Source: a virus. From it: a DNA stretch of 64,000 nucleotides. Positions 34,955-43,221 of the stretch are shown here, piece after piece (positions within the stretch are counted from its first letter, which is position 1; every line of letters begins with the position of its first letter). The notes below the pieces were generated by a model. That model worked only from the letters and a program-made list of their open reading frames with translations, made no database searches and had not been told where the DNA came from. Both the position numbers and the translations under genes were made by a program. Location: the IMG/VR virus record IMGVR_UViG_3300044641_009805, positions 214,436-278,435 of that record. One strand, 5' to 3'.

Positions 34955-35195
34955 AAAGAAGCTAGAGCAAATTTTGTTAGAAATACGTAGTTATGCTATG
35001 AACGTGAAAGATTGGCAGACTATAAAAAAGGAAATTTTAAAATCCTTGCCTCCATCTGACAGGAAGTTTTTTTCTACAAGAGATCCATACACCAAACAGC
35101 AGACGTTAAATGAATTTGAACGTACGGTTGTAGAAAAATGGGAGAAATTAACGAGCGTTAAACTGATAATTAAGAGTCGTGATGCAAGAAAATAA
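34947..35195 (+). CDS. Small helical hypothetical protein
   Basis: 82 residues, charged helices, no motif. Overlaps the Nudix gene by 8 nt and the next gene by 14 nt, indicating translational coupling. Confidence 0.5.
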   Translation: MDEKKLEQILLEIRSYAMNVKDWQTIKKEILKSLPPSDRKFFSTRDPYTKQQTLNEFERTVVEKWEKLTSVKLIIKSRDARK

Positions 35196-36072
35196 ATTAT
35201 TAAGAGAGTACGTTCGACGAATTCTAACAGAAGAGATGTCAGGCGACTATTCGGCGTCCTACATGTCAGGTGGTAGTACCTTTGGTGGCACAGCCATAAA
35301 GACAGCATTCGTAGATCCCGTTACTGATATTTTCAAGATATTGAAAGGTAGAGCAAAAGAATTATTCTCAGGAGTAAAAAGACTCGCCCGCGTGTCTCTT
35401 AGCGGAGGGTTGGGTCTCTTGACAGCTGGCGCTTGGGAACCGAATTATCAAGCCGCCAAAGACGCGTACAACAATGAAATATCGAAGATAAGAAGTGAGT
35501 ATGAAGGTGCAAGATCGGCCGGTATAAAAGCTTTGTTGGCTAGCGATTTAGTCGCAATCGGTTTTTTATATAACCCAGCGGCCGTGATGACGGCAAAAGC
35601 CGCATTAGAAAATATAAGAAAAAGTAACTCTGTCTTGTTAGAGCGTGAGGAAGACGCAGGAAAAAAGCAAAAATTACCGCAGGTTCCTGCTGAGCTGGTC
35701 GAAAAAGCTCATGCAGCCGTCGATAGATATTTCGGTAAGATCAAAAATGATCTTTCAAAAGTTAAATCTGCAAAGAACTTGCAACAGCTGAATGCACCGA
35801 AAGAGACAATAGACAAGATGTCAGCTGAGCTGTCGGAAAAACCTGAAGCAGAGAAAAAGCAAGCGGAAGAAAAGATTTTAGAAGCTGGCAAACATCAAAT
35901 TTTCATGACTTCAATCAAAACTTTGAAGCAAGAAAGAGATAAGATAGTTGGTCAGATGAAGGAAAAAGGGATTTCAACTTCTGATATAATGTCTAAAGAA
36001 GGATTGCCTGCCAGGTACTCTGAAGAAATAAAGAAAATTGCTGCGATGATCGGCATCAACGCCAAAGAATAA
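35182..36072 (+). CDS. Protein with N-terminal LLREYVRRILTEEM peptide (putative virion protein)
   Basis: 296 residues; ATG 35182 gives MQENKLLREYVRRILTEEMS. The tag holds an LTE site. A Gly-rich stretch (SASYMSGGSTFGGTA) and an alpha-helical body with a hydrophobic segment (ALLASDLVAIGFLYNPAAVM) follow. Similar Gly/Ala stretches occur in the 3933 protein. Function unknown. Confidence 0.55.
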   Translation: MQENKLLREYVRRILTEEMSGDYSASYMSGGSTFGGTAIKTAFVDPVTDIFKILKGRAKELFSGVKRLARVSLSGGLGLLTAGAWEPNYQAAKDAYNNEISKIRSEYEGARSAGIKALLASDLVAIGFLYNPAAVMTAKAALENIRKSNSVLLEREEDAGKKQKLPQVPAELVEKAHAAVDRYFGKIKNDLSKVKSAKNLQQLNAPKETIDKMSAELSEKPEAEKKQAEEKILEAGKHQIFMTSIKTLKQERDKIVGQMKEKGISTSDIMSKEGLPARYSEEIKKIAAMIGINAKE

Positions 36073-36076
36073 TTGA

Positions 36077-36105
36077 TTGAACAAGGATTTTTTTTAGATT
36101 ATAAT
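36077..36105 (+). promoter_or_regulatory. Sigma70-type promoter with -10 six nt from start
   Basis: TTGAAC, 17-nt spacer, TATAAT at 36100-36105, then exactly 6 nt to ATG 36112: the predicted first transcribed base is the A of the start codon. Confidence 0.7.
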
Positions 36106-36111
36106 CATTGT

Positions 36112-36408
36112 ATGTCTAAAAAAAATGCTTCTCAAAAAAATTACAACGTAGAAACGATGCAGCCAGATGAGATTAACTCTCTGCGCACTCTAGTTAAAGA
36201 GTTTATCCACAAGATCGAATCTATTGATAATGAGATAGAGCTCTTAAAAGGAGATCGAAAAGAGATCATTGAAGAGTACTCTGAAAAGCTAGATATGAAA
36301 ACTTTGCAATCTGCTCTTAAGGTCGTCAAGATCCAACAAGCAGTTGCGCATAAAGATACGTTTGATCTATTTCTTGAGGCATTGACGGGCGTAGAAAAAT
36401 CAACTTGA
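36112..36408 (+). CDS. GapR/DUF2312-like nucleoid protein
   Basis: 98 residues. The helical pattern LRTLVKEFIHKIESIDNEIE, LKGDRKEIIEEYSEKLDMKTL, QSALKVVKIQQAV, DTFDLFLEALTGV matches the order of the GapR (DUF2312) DNA-binding helices: coiled-coil pair, a D-x-K-x-L turn, then a D-x-x-L-x-x-Y/F-L helix. GapR binds overtwisted DNA ahead of replication forks. Leaderless start from a strong promoter suggests high, early expression (inference). Confidence 0.55.
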   Translation: MSKKNASQKNYNVETMQPDEINSLRTLVKEFIHKIESIDNEIELLKGDRKEIIEEYSEKLDMKTLQSALKVVKIQQAVAHKDTFDLFLEALTGVEKST

Positions 36409-36419
36409 AGGAAACAACA

Positions 36420-36776
36420 ATGGATAACTCTAGAGAAGCTTTGCTGAAACCAAAAAAGACTTTTACCTTAAAATTATCGCTTGCTGAGCTGATCCATCTA
36501 AGGGATCTTTTTAGTATTTCTTTGCCTGTTGATTTAAAAACAACAGTGAGCCAATCTCTTGCGATTGGGCAAGGAAGGCAAATCGTAGAAACGAAGCTGT
36601 GGAATAAAATTGTGAATCTTTGTAAAGAAGGCAGTGTTCCGTTGGAAGAAGAATCTCCAGACTTTATAATCACCGTGACAGCTCCTCCTGAGTTAGGAGT
36701 CTTTGAAGTTGCTTCTGATTATGATCAATCCTCTGAACCAGCACCTGATTCAGAAGACGATGCAGATGATGAGTAG
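36420..36776 (+). CDS. Hypothetical protein
   Basis: 118 residues from ATG 36420 (AAGGA 8 nt upstream). Contains a helical core (FTLKLSLAELIHLRDLFSIS) and an acidic tail (SEPAPDSEDDADDE). No recognised family. Confidence 0.55.
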   Translation: MDNSREALLKPKKTFTLKLSLAELIHLRDLFSISLPVDLKTTVSQSLAIGQGRQIVETKLWNKIVNLCKEGSVPLEEESPDFIITVTAPPELGVFEVASDYDQSSEPAPDSEDDADDE

Positions 36777-36786
36777 CTAAGAGGGA

Positions 36787-37206
36787 ATGATGACATCACG
36801 TTCTTATAGAGTTGGGCAGATTCTTTACGTCTTAACCAACAAAGAAACGAAAATTTATCCTCTACAAATTGTAGAAGAGATAATAAAAAGAACAGTCTCA
36901 GGAGAATCCATTTCGTATATTGCGAAGGTTGGGAAAAACGCAAGAACAATTTCTTTATCTGATGTTGACGGAGAGCTCTATGAAGACATAGAAGACTTAC
37001 GTAGAGATCTCACTCATCGTGTGATGAATACCGTGAATAACATCATAGATTCTTCTGCTTTAAAGGCCGAAGAGTGGTATCCACGTTCTGAAGTTCATTC
37101 TCCTATAATTGATCCGTTGCAGCAGCGAGAAGAAAAAGCTGTGGTGGTTCTTCCTGATGGAAAAGTTGCAAATTTGAAATTATCCAACAACGTAAACGAA
37201 GAATAA
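36787..37206 (+). CDS. Hypothetical phage protein
   Basis: 139 residues. N-terminal beta-rich domain ([25 protein letters not shown]) resembling a small SH3/KOW barrel, then a helical part and an acidic tail. Start ATG 36787 or the next codon. Function unknown. Confidence 0.5.
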   Translation: MMTSRSYRVGQILYVLTNKETKIYPLQIVEEIIKRTVSGESISYIAKVGKNARTISLSDVDGELYEDIEDLRRDLTHRVMNTVNNIIDSSALKAEEWYPRSEVHSPIIDPLQQREEKAVVVLPDGKVANLKLSNNVNEE

Positions 37207-37211
37207 AGGAA

Positions 37212-38456
37212 ATGATAATGGAAGCAAGATTCGATGGAATCGTTCGTAACTATTCAGAAAAAGATGTTGATAGATTAACAGGCACGGTTACGTTACAACA
37301 CACGTTAGCTACGATAGGTGCTAATAAGCTTCGAAAATTAATATGCGAGCAACCTTATGTCTCTGCATTAGGAGCTCTTACAGGTAATCAAGCCGTTCAA
37401 CAGGTAAAAGCAGGGCTCAAAGCCATTTATTTGTCAGGTTGGCAGGTTGCAGCAGATGCCAATCTAGCAGGTGAAATGTATCCGGATCAGAGTCTTTATC
37501 CCGTTAATAGTGTTCCTTCAGTCGTTAGAAGAATTAATAATGCTCTTCAACGTGCCGATCAAATTGATCATGCCGAAGGCAAATCTGGTACAGATTGGTT
37601 CGCTCCAATTGTGGCCGATGCCGAGGCCGGATTTGGCGGTCCTCTTAACGTCTTTGAACTCACGAAAGCAATGATTGAAGCCGGCGCTGCCGGTGTACAT
37701 TTCGAGGATCAGTTAGCATCAGAAAAGAAGTGTGGCCACATGGGTGGTAAGGTTCTGGTTCCTACATCACATTTCATTCGTACGTTAACAGCAGCCCGCC
37801 TCGCTGCAGACGTTATGGGTGTTCCCACGGTGATCATTGCCAGGACAGACGCTGATTCTGCAAATCTTATCACCAGCGATGTTGATCCTTACGATCACGA
37901 TTACATCGAAGCGACGAAAGAAAGAACTCCAGAGGGTTTTCATTATCTGTGTAGAACAGGACTTGAGAGGTCAGTCGCCCGTGGACTAGCGTATGCTCCA
38001 TATGCCGATTTACTTTGGATGGAAACATCGACTCCTGATCTTGATCAAGCAAAACAATTTGCCGAAGCTATTCACGAGAAGTTTCCAGGAAAACCTCTCG
38101 CTTACAACTGTTCACCTTCTTTTAACTGGAAGAAGAATCTGGACGACTCGACTATCGCCAAGTTTCAAAGAGAGCTAGGAGCCATGGGCTATAAGTTTCA
38201 GTTTGTTACCTTGGCAGGATTTCATACCCTCAACCATTCTATGTATCAATTAGCCCATGGATATAAAGATCATGGCATGGCGGCTTATTCAAAACTACAA
38301 CAGGCGGAATTTGATGCAGAAAAAATCGGCTACACGGCCACGAAGCACCAACGAGAGGTTGGGACGGGTTATTTCGATGCTGTGTCTCAGGTTATCTCCG
38401 CCGGCAATTCTTCAACTTTGGCGTTGCATGGTTCTACCGAAGAAGAACAATTTTAA
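37212..38456 (+). CDS. aceA: Isocitrate lyase
   Basis: Cleaves isocitrate to glyoxylate and succinate, the entry step of the glyoxylate shunt. 414 residues, full length, with signature [10 protein letters not shown] (catalytic Cys about 174), Mg-binding ADAEAGFGG, and [28 protein letters not shown] and the C-terminal GSTEEEQF that mirrors bacterial AceA (GSTEESQF). No malate synthase is seen in this window. An AaceA-type auxiliary metabolic gene in a phage is unusual. It sits between hypotheticals in a plus-strand run, and its codons look like its neighbours'. Confidence 0.95.
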   Translation: MIMEARFDGIVRNYSEKDVDRLTGTVTLQHTLATIGANKLRKLICEQPYVSALGALTGNQAVQQVKAGLKAIYLSGWQVAADANLAGEMYPDQSLYPVNSVPSVVRRINNALQRADQIDHAEGKSGTDWFAPIVADAEAGFGGPLNVFELTKAMIEAGAAGVHFEDQLASEKKCGHMGGKVLVPTSHFIRTLTAARLAADVMGVPTVIIARTDADSANLITSDVDPYDHDYIEATKERTPEGFHYLCRTGLERSVARGLAYAPYADLLWMETSTPDLDQAKQFAEAIHEKFPGKPLAYNCSPSFNWKKNLDDSTIAKFQRELGAMGYKFQFVTLAGFHTLNHSMYQLAHGYKDHGMAAYSKLQQAEFDAEKIGYTATKHQREVGTGYFDAVSQVISAGNSSTLALHGSTEEEQF

Positions 38457-38501
38457 AAAAAATCTCAGTTGAATTTTTATTTATTGTCAGGAGGCGTAGT
38501 T

Positions 38502-38735
38502 ATGCGCGACCTGACACCGAACGAACTAGGTGTTATGTTATTTAATATCAAGGGCGACCTTGAGATTATTGCTGGCACCTTATCTAATTGGAGAATGAAG
38601 GGATTAGGTCAAAATGGCATGGTCCCTCTTTCTGTTATTGCTGCTGAGACAAAAATAAATGCCACGATAACAGAAGTTGAAGATTTAATTCAAATATTAG
38701 CAAAGGTATCTAATAATTTGATTGATAGATATTAG
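38502..38735 (+). CDS. Small hypothetical protein
   Basis: 77 residues from ATG 38502, with AGGAGG about 8 nt upstream. Two amphipathic helices (NIKGDLEIIAGTLSNWRM, VIAAETKINATITEVEDLIQIL). No motif. Confidence 0.55.
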   Translation: MRDLTPNELGVMLFNIKGDLEIIAGTLSNWRMKGLGQNGMVPLSVIAAETKINATITEVEDLIQILAKVSNNLIDRY

Positions 38736-38744
38736 TCAAAACTT

Positions 38745-39008
38745 ATGACAAAGAATAAGCTGAAGCGGTTAATTTTCGATTTTATTATGGAATCAAGAGT
38801 AGCCGCTTCGGCTTCTTATATGAAAAAGGAAGAAGTGAGACAGTCTCTTCAAGATTTGATCTCTCAAAAAGTCGCCGCAGGAGAAATATCCGATCAAGAA
38901 TCTCTTGACGAATGGTTTGCAACGGCTGAGATGTCTCTTAAAGCTTTAAAAATGGTTCCGTTGATTGTTTACCAGACGACGTCTACAAAAAAGGTCAAGC
39001 GTCGATGA
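38745..39008 (+). CDS. Protein with N-terminal LKRLIFDFIMES peptide (putative virion protein)
   Basis: 87 residues. MTKNKLKRLIFDFIMESR is a divergent shared-peptide copy with an IME site. Helical remainder. Stop overlaps the next gene (ATGA). Confidence 0.5.
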   Translation: MTKNKLKRLIFDFIMESRVAASASYMKKEEVRQSLQDLISQKVAAGEISDQESLDEWFATAEMSLKALKMVPLIVYQTTSTKKVKRR

Positions 39009-39193
39009 AGATGAGCCTTGTTGAAGGTGTAGATTACACGATAGAAAACAACAAGATGGTTTTTACAAAAGATTTTCTTTTGAGGCGTGGGTATTGTTGC
39101 AATTCTCGTTGTCGAAATTGTCCATACTCTAAAGAGATTCGTTCAGGAGATTCACGAGATGAATCTTCTGTGCAAATCGTCAAAAGTTCATGA
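39005..39193 (+). CDS. DUF5522-type Cys-rich protein
   Basis: 62 residues. VEGVDYTIENNKMVFTKDFL then RRGYCCNSRCRNCPYS gives the conserved D-Y-x-I-E-N-x-x-x-V-F-T ... RG-Y-CC-x-x-x-CR-x-CPY pattern of DUF5522. Likely a small metal-binding protein. Its stop TGA (39191) doubles as part of the promoter for 39206. Confidence 0.75.
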   Translation: MKMSLVEGVDYTIENNKMVFTKDFLLRRGYCCNSRCRNCPYSKEIRSGDSRDESSVQIVKSS

Positions 39194-39199
39194 TACCAT
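39191..39199 (+). promoter_or_regulatory. Extended -10 element fused with a stop codon
   Basis: TGATACCAT followed by 6 nt and ATG 39206. The TGA of this element is the stop codon of the 39005 gene. The same 9-mer occurs at 52932 and 57404. Confidence 0.55.
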
Positions 39200-39205
39200 G
39201 TTGGT

Positions 39206-39787
39206 ATGGGTATCGGTAAGATTGAGCTGTCTAAAGCAAATTCCATTGCAAACGCTGTTCTTAGTCACATCATGCCGTCAATCGACCGCGGTGAAATTGC
39301 TGGATCTATTCGCAGGCAAAAAGACGTCGTCGGCGACATTGAGATCGTAGCCATCTCAACGCAACGAGACCGTTTGTTGTCGTTGCTGTCGGATGTCGGC
39401 CAACACATCAAACCTGGAGTTCCTGGTGCGGTTCCTTGGTCTCCAAAAGCCTCCGCAAAGTATCTTCGGGTTCGCTTACAGGAAGGCATGAATCTAGATC
39501 TTTTCATGGCATCACCAGAGAACTGGGGTGGTCTTTTTCTCATGCGAACTGGCTCAGGCGCGGGTCTTGATGGCAATTCCTTCAATGGCTTCACTCCTGG
39601 AATCTTTTCAAGATGGAAGAAGCTCTCTGGTGGTGGCCGCATGACCGACTGCATGCCGACGATGCCGACAGGCGAACAACTATGGATTCCTGAGGAAAAA
39701 GATTTCTTTGATTTGCTTGAAATGAACTTTGTGCCACCGGCAGAAAGAACCGGTCGCCAAGTCATCAAGAAATACATTCGCGGTTGA
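39206..39787 (+). CDS. DNA polymerase X-like nucleotidyltransferase
   Basis: 193 residues. GEIAGSIRRQKDVVGDIEIVAI matches the family X pattern G-S-x-R-R-x-x-x-x-x-G-D-x-D/E, and NLDLFMASPENWG gives the third acidic residue, with a LRTGS-type thumb. No 8-kDa domain is seen, so it is shorter than standard Pol X. It could fill DNA gaps in repair, fitting the nuclease at 41126. Leaderless promoter at 39191. Confidence 0.75.
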   Translation: MGIGKIELSKANSIANAVLSHIMPSIDRGEIAGSIRRQKDVVGDIEIVAISTQRDRLLSLLSDVGQHIKPGVPGAVPWSPKASAKYLRVRLQEGMNLDLFMASPENWGGLFLMRTGSGAGLDGNSFNGFTPGIFSRWKKLSGGGRMTDCMPTMPTGEQLWIPEEKDFFDLLEMNFVPPAERTGRQVIKKYIRG

Positions 39788-39819
39788 TTTTGAAGAATTC
39801 TCGAATATTTACTACCGTC

Positions 39820-40563
39820 ATGAAAATAATCATTTTTGATTTAGACGGTACGTTGGCAGAAAGCAAATCACGAATAACATCAGGTATGGCTGATGCCTTT
39901 CGGCGTTTGCTCGCTTCTTACGATGTTGCTGTCATTTCAGGCGGCGCGTGGCCACAATTTGAATCGCAATTAGTTAATCAGCTTGGGTTGACGCCTGAAT
40001 TGTCACATCGTTTGCATTTGTTCCCAACATCGGGTACAAGTTTCTACAATAATCATGACGGAAAAAAGTGGATGCAGGTTTACTGCGAAGACCTTACAGA
40101 CAAAGAAGTAAAAAAGATCATGTCTGCCTTCAAGAAGATCCTGTCAAACCCAGGAGTAAGCATGCCCAAACGATTTTGGGGCGATCAGATCGAAAATCGT
40201 GGAACGCAAATCACATTCTCTGCCATGGGCCAGTTGGCTCCTGTAGCCGAGAAAAAGAAATGGGATCCGAATTTCTTCAAACGTCTCATTCTCATCGATC
40301 AGCTTCGGCAACTCTTGCCAGAATTTGACCTTAGAGCAGGTGGTTCCACTTCCATCGACGTGACAAGAAAAGGAATCGACAAGGCATACGGAATTTCTCA
40401 AATCGAGAAACATCTAGGGTTTTCCAAAGAAGACATGTTGTTCATTGGAGATGCGCTATTCCCGGGAGGAAATGACTATGCGGTGAAAACCACAGGAGTT
40501 CAGTGCATAGAAACCACCGGACCTGAACTCACGGCACAAATTATTGAACAATTGCTTGCATGA
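39820..40563 (+). CDS. HAD-superfamily phosphatase, phosphomannomutase-like
   Basis: 247 residues from ATG 39820. HAD motif I FDLDGTLAES (D7, D9), a serine/Gly motif II (VISGGA), ENRGTQITFSAMG in the cap domain, and DVTRKGIDKAYG (Lys) with FIGDAL(F)PGGND (motif IV). Matches HAD-IIB proteins related to eukaryotic-type phosphomannomutase. Could phosphorylate or isomerise sugars for the epimerase/glycosyltransferase set (inference). Confidence 0.82.
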   Translation: MKIIIFDLDGTLAESKSRITSGMADAFRRLLASYDVAVISGGAWPQFESQLVNQLGLTPELSHRLHLFPTSGTSFYNNHDGKKWMQVYCEDLTDKEVKKIMSAFKKILSNPGVSMPKRFWGDQIENRGTQITFSAMGQLAPVAEKKKWDPNFFKRLILIDQLRQLLPEFDLRAGGSTSIDVTRKGIDKAYGISQIEKHLGFSKEDMLFIGDALFPGGNDYAVKTTGVQCIETTGPELTAQIIEQLLA

Positions 40564-40591
40564 TTATAATTAACTACATTCAAGAGGCAAC

Positions 40592-41083
40592 ATGAAGATA
40601 CGTTTGGGCGATCTAAAGAGGATTATTCGTGAAACAGTCGAAAGCGTTGCGACAGCCGGTTCGAACGATTCCAAAACAGCATATAAAGAATTTTTGGCTT
40701 TAGAAAAATCGTTAAGAGGCCCATCTGCTGCACCTCTTGTCGTGCTTTTTTTCAAATTTTTTGGAGGCACTCCTGAAGATCTTCAAGAGATCTATGGTTT
40801 TTCGGGCGGCAACTATGGCAAATTCTTTGCTGCTGTTGAAAAAGACCCTAGCAATCGAAACACAGCACAGCAAATAAGCTCAGTTTTTGAACTTCTTAAA
40901 TTAGGAATGACTGCCGAGCAACTTTCAGCCGACGCTAAAAAGTATGATGAAGGCCGTAAACGTTTTCAGGAAAAATATGAACGTGACCCAATGTACGCCA
41001 GCTCGACGAAGGTAGTTGTAGATCAGATGACAGGTATGCCCGTTTCAAGCGAAGAAGTAGATCAAGGTAGACTAGGTACCTGA
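40592..41083 (+). CDS. Protein with N-terminal LKRIIRETVES peptide (putative virion protein)
   Basis: 163 residues. MKIRLGDLKRIIRETVES is a clean shared-peptide copy with an IRE site. AGAGG is upstream of ATG 40592, and TATAAT at 40565 gives a short leader. The rest is helical; no domain seen. Confidence 0.6.
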   Translation: MKIRLGDLKRIIRETVESVATAGSNDSKTAYKEFLALEKSLRGPSAAPLVVLFFKFFGGTPEDLQEIYGFSGGNYGKFFAAVEKDPSNRNTAQQISSVFELLKLGMTAEQLSADAKKYDEGRKRFQEKYERDPMYASSTKVVVDQMTGMPVSSEEVDQGRLGT

Positions 41084-41110
41084 TCTTTTGTGCAATGTTG
41101 TAAAGACTCA

Positions 41111-41119
41111 TGATATGAT
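41111..41119 (+). promoter_or_regulatory. Extended -10 element, 6 nt from start
   Basis: TGATATGAT (TATGAT, 5/6) then 6 nt to ATG 41126. Predicts a leaderless mRNA. Confidence 0.55.
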
Positions 41120-41125
41120 GGTCTC

Positions 41126-41953
41126 ATGACCATCCTCTGCATCGACTTTATGAACGTCGCCCATCGTGCTCGCAGCGGATTTACCTCCGGCGAGCACGCT
41201 GTCATTTACAACTTCTTTCGTCAGTTCAGGGCACTCGTCGATCAATTCAAGCCCAACCGCGTTTACCTCGCCCTCGAAGGCAGGCCTGTGCATCGCCATG
41301 AGGCGATGACGGAGTACAAGGCCAATCGAATCGTGGAGGAAAACGACCCACGCCATGAGGACCTCATGAAGTTCTTTCGACAAAAAGACCGCATTGTGGA
41401 ACTCCTCTCCACATACTTCCCTGTCTCTCTCGTTCGACATCCAACTTCGGAGGCCGACGACACGATCTACAACCTGATCCGTACATCATCCACAGCCGTT
41501 CCTTGGATCGTAGTATCGTCGGACACTGACTTCATCCAAGCCCTACAAGAATTCCCGCATATTTCTTTGTATAATCCGGTCAAAAAGATTTTCGTGAATT
41601 CTCCTGACCATCCTTATGTCACCTGGAAGGCTTTGCGAGGCGATTCATCCGACAACATCCCCGGCATCCCTGGCGTCGGTGATAAGACTGCTGAGAAACT
41701 AGCTTGCGATCCTGAACTCTTGTCGGAGTTCTTGTCAGACAAGACGAAGGCGGAGATTTTCCAACGAAATTACAACCTTATTTCTTTTCGAGAATGGAAT
41801 GACGAGGAAAAGATGAAGATGTCATCTTCATCTCCCATTCGAGATTGGGACATCGTAAAAACGACTTTTACTGATATGGGCTTCCATTCTATCACTAAGG
41901 AAGGATCTTGGCAAAAATTCTTAAATACCTTTGAAAGCCTGTGGGGTAGTTGA
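41126..41953 (+). CDS. 5'-3' exonuclease / flap endonuclease (T4 RNase H, T5 exonuclease family)
   Basis: 275 residues. N-terminal CIDFMNVAHRA (metal D), YLALEGRPVHRHE, SEADDTIYN, SSDTDFIQAL (acidic cluster), and RGDSSDNIPGIPGVGDKTAEKL (helix-3-turn-helix, about residue 172). Removes RNA primers and flaps during replication and would pair with DnaE and the Pol X-like protein. Confidence 0.9.
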   Translation: MTILCIDFMNVAHRARSGFTSGEHAVIYNFFRQFRALVDQFKPNRVYLALEGRPVHRHEAMTEYKANRIVEENDPRHEDLMKFFRQKDRIVELLSTYFPVSLVRHPTSEADDTIYNLIRTSSTAVPWIVVSSDTDFIQALQEFPHISLYNPVKKIFVNSPDHPYVTWKALRGDSSDNIPGIPGVGDKTAEKLACDPELLSEFLSDKTKAEIFQRNYNLISFREWNDEEKMKMSSSSPIRDWDIVKTTFTDMGFHSITKEGSWQKFLNTFESLWGS

Positions 41954-41966
41954 TACGTATGACTTG

Positions 41967-42254
41967 ATGAAACAATCTCTTGTGATTATTTCTTTTTTCT
42001 TACAGGGCTGTTATTCTCTCGGGTTAATCGAGTTGGATAACAGCCCAACTCGTGTTCATCCTTTGCCTGTCAAAGCTGCCATAAAAGATAGCTCTGTGAG
42101 TGTGTCTATACCTTTGAAGGTACAGAAAAAACCCACTGGCGGATTTAGATCAATAGTAGATTTAAATTTTGATGTTAGGCTCAGCGAGCTGGATGGATTC
42201 GATGTCCCGGTTGTTCCGAACGGAGTGGTTGTCGGTCCAAAAATTCGTTGGTAA
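41967..42254 (+). CDS. Small lipoprotein
   Basis: 95 residues from ATG 41967. Signal peptide with lipobox (IISFFLQGC), so acylated at Cys and sent to the envelope. The mature part (SPTRVHPLPVKAAIKDSSVSV) is unrecognised. TGATACGTA ending 7 nt from the start may be a promoter, overlapping the TGA stop of the nuclease gene. First of several secreted proteins. Confidence 0.6.
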   Translation: MKQSLVIISFFLQGCYSLGLIELDNSPTRVHPLPVKAAIKDSSVSVSIPLKVQKKPTGGFRSIVDLNFDVRLSELDGFDVPVVPNGVVVGPKIRW

Positions 42255-42507
42255 TTTTTGTGATCCACCCAGTTCCAGTCCATCCAATTTCGCCTTGGGG
42301 ACCTAGTAGCAAGCAAGAGCTATGTTCCCATTCTGGTTGCAATTTTTGTTTGTTTGAGTCATCGAATCGTTGTACTTCGATGATCATTAATATTGATTCT
42401 GGACCTACTTCTGCAACGACAGTAATAGGCGTTTTACCATCCGACCACAGTAACAGTTTCCTTTCTTCTTGAAGATTCGGAACGACCATGTCTCCTACGG
42501 ATAGCAT
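42181..42507 (-). CDS. SH3-like barrel protein related to the KPGDL array
   Basis: 108 residues on the minus strand: LSVGDMVVPNLQEE at the start, ILMIIEVQRF in the middle, CLLLGPQGEIGWTGTGWITKI at the end. The last part copies the G-x-IGW signature of the 54-64 kb array. It overlaps the 3' end of the convergent lipoprotein gene by 74 nt. Confidence 0.55.
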   Translation of the reverse strand: MLSVGDMVVPNLQEERKLLLWSDGKTPITVVAEVGPESILMIIEVQRFDDSNKQKLQPEWEHSSCLLLGPQGEIGWTGTGWITKITNEFLDRQPLRSEQPGHRIHPAR

Positions 42508-42511
42508 GTTG

Positions 42512-42520
42512 ATAAAATAT
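42512..42520 (-). promoter_or_regulatory. AT-rich element 4 nt before the start codon
   Basis: Minus-strand ATATTTTAT, GTTG complement CAAC, ATG 42507; a variant of the TATATTTAT element. Confidence 0.35.
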
Positions 42521-42579
42521 TCTTATTTTCTTTTTAGTTCAATTTAATTATGTAAAGTTATTAACGTTGGGAGTCAATT

Positions 42580-43122
42580 ATGCTTTCTACTGAAGGATAC
42601 GATAAATTACTTGAGGAAATAAATGAAGAATTTCCGGACTTTAAGATCTTAAAAAAGTCAGAGTCTACGTTGATGAAAACAATAGGAAAGTTATTGAAGA
42701 TTATATCTTTTGGTAAGATGACAACTTTCATGGATTCTTTTATCACGACGATCGGTACAACAGTGTACGTTCCTGATTCTTGGGATGCTAGATCTGTTTC
42801 ATCAAAAGCTATAACTATGCGTCATGAAAGAGTACACATGCGTCAAGCTCGTGATTTTGGAAGGATCGCATTTTCTTTGCTCTATCTGTTTTTACCTGTA
42901 CCTTTGATCTTTGCATACTTCAGGATGAAGTTTGAAAAAGAGGCATATGAAGAAAGCCTAAAAGCAGCGTATGAATATTATGGGACCAAACTTTTTACTC
43001 AAGCGCTGAAGGATGACATAGTTCAACACTTTACTTCTGCCGAGTACATGTGGATGTGGCCTTGGAAAAAGTCGATAGAAGAATGGTATGACAGCGTGGT
43101 CGAAGGTATTACAAAAAAGTAA
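42580..43122 (+). CDS. Putative HExxH metallopeptidase with a membrane segment
   Basis: 180 residues. MRHERVHMRQARDFG (HExxH, H82-E83-H86), followed by a hydrophobic helix (FSLLYLFLPVPLIFAYFRM) and FEKEAYEES, where the Glu may be the third zinc ligand. Resembles membrane-linked zinc peptidases. No signal peptide. Function in the phage cycle unknown. Confidence 0.6.
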   Translation: MLSTEGYDKLLEEINEEFPDFKILKKSESTLMKTIGKLLKIISFGKMTTFMDSFITTIGTTVYVPDSWDARSVSSKAITMRHERVHMRQARDFGRIAFSLLYLFLPVPLIFAYFRMKFEKEAYEESLKAAYEYYGTKLFTQALKDDIVQHFTSAEYMWMWPWKKSIEEWYDSVVEGITKK

Positions 43123-43159
43123 TATCAACAAAAATTCTTTTATGAATTTTTAAATCGAC

Positions 43160-43216
43160 GAGGGGCAAGCGAATAGCTATTAATAAGGCTGGAGCTCAGC
43201 CCCTCCGGCCAGGAGG
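43160..43216 (+). promoter_or_regulatory. mRNA leader with hairpin covering the ribosome site
   Basis: CCTCC (43202-43206) pairs with GGAGG (43212-43216), the Shine-Dalgarno for ATG 43222, around the loop GGCCA. A competing pairing, GAGGGGC (43160-43166) with GCCCCTC (43199-43205), would free the ribosome site. A further GGCTG/CAGCC hairpin lies at 43187-43201. This is a candidate translational switch for the secreted protease. Confidence 0.45.
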
Positions 43217-43221
43217 TCCTG

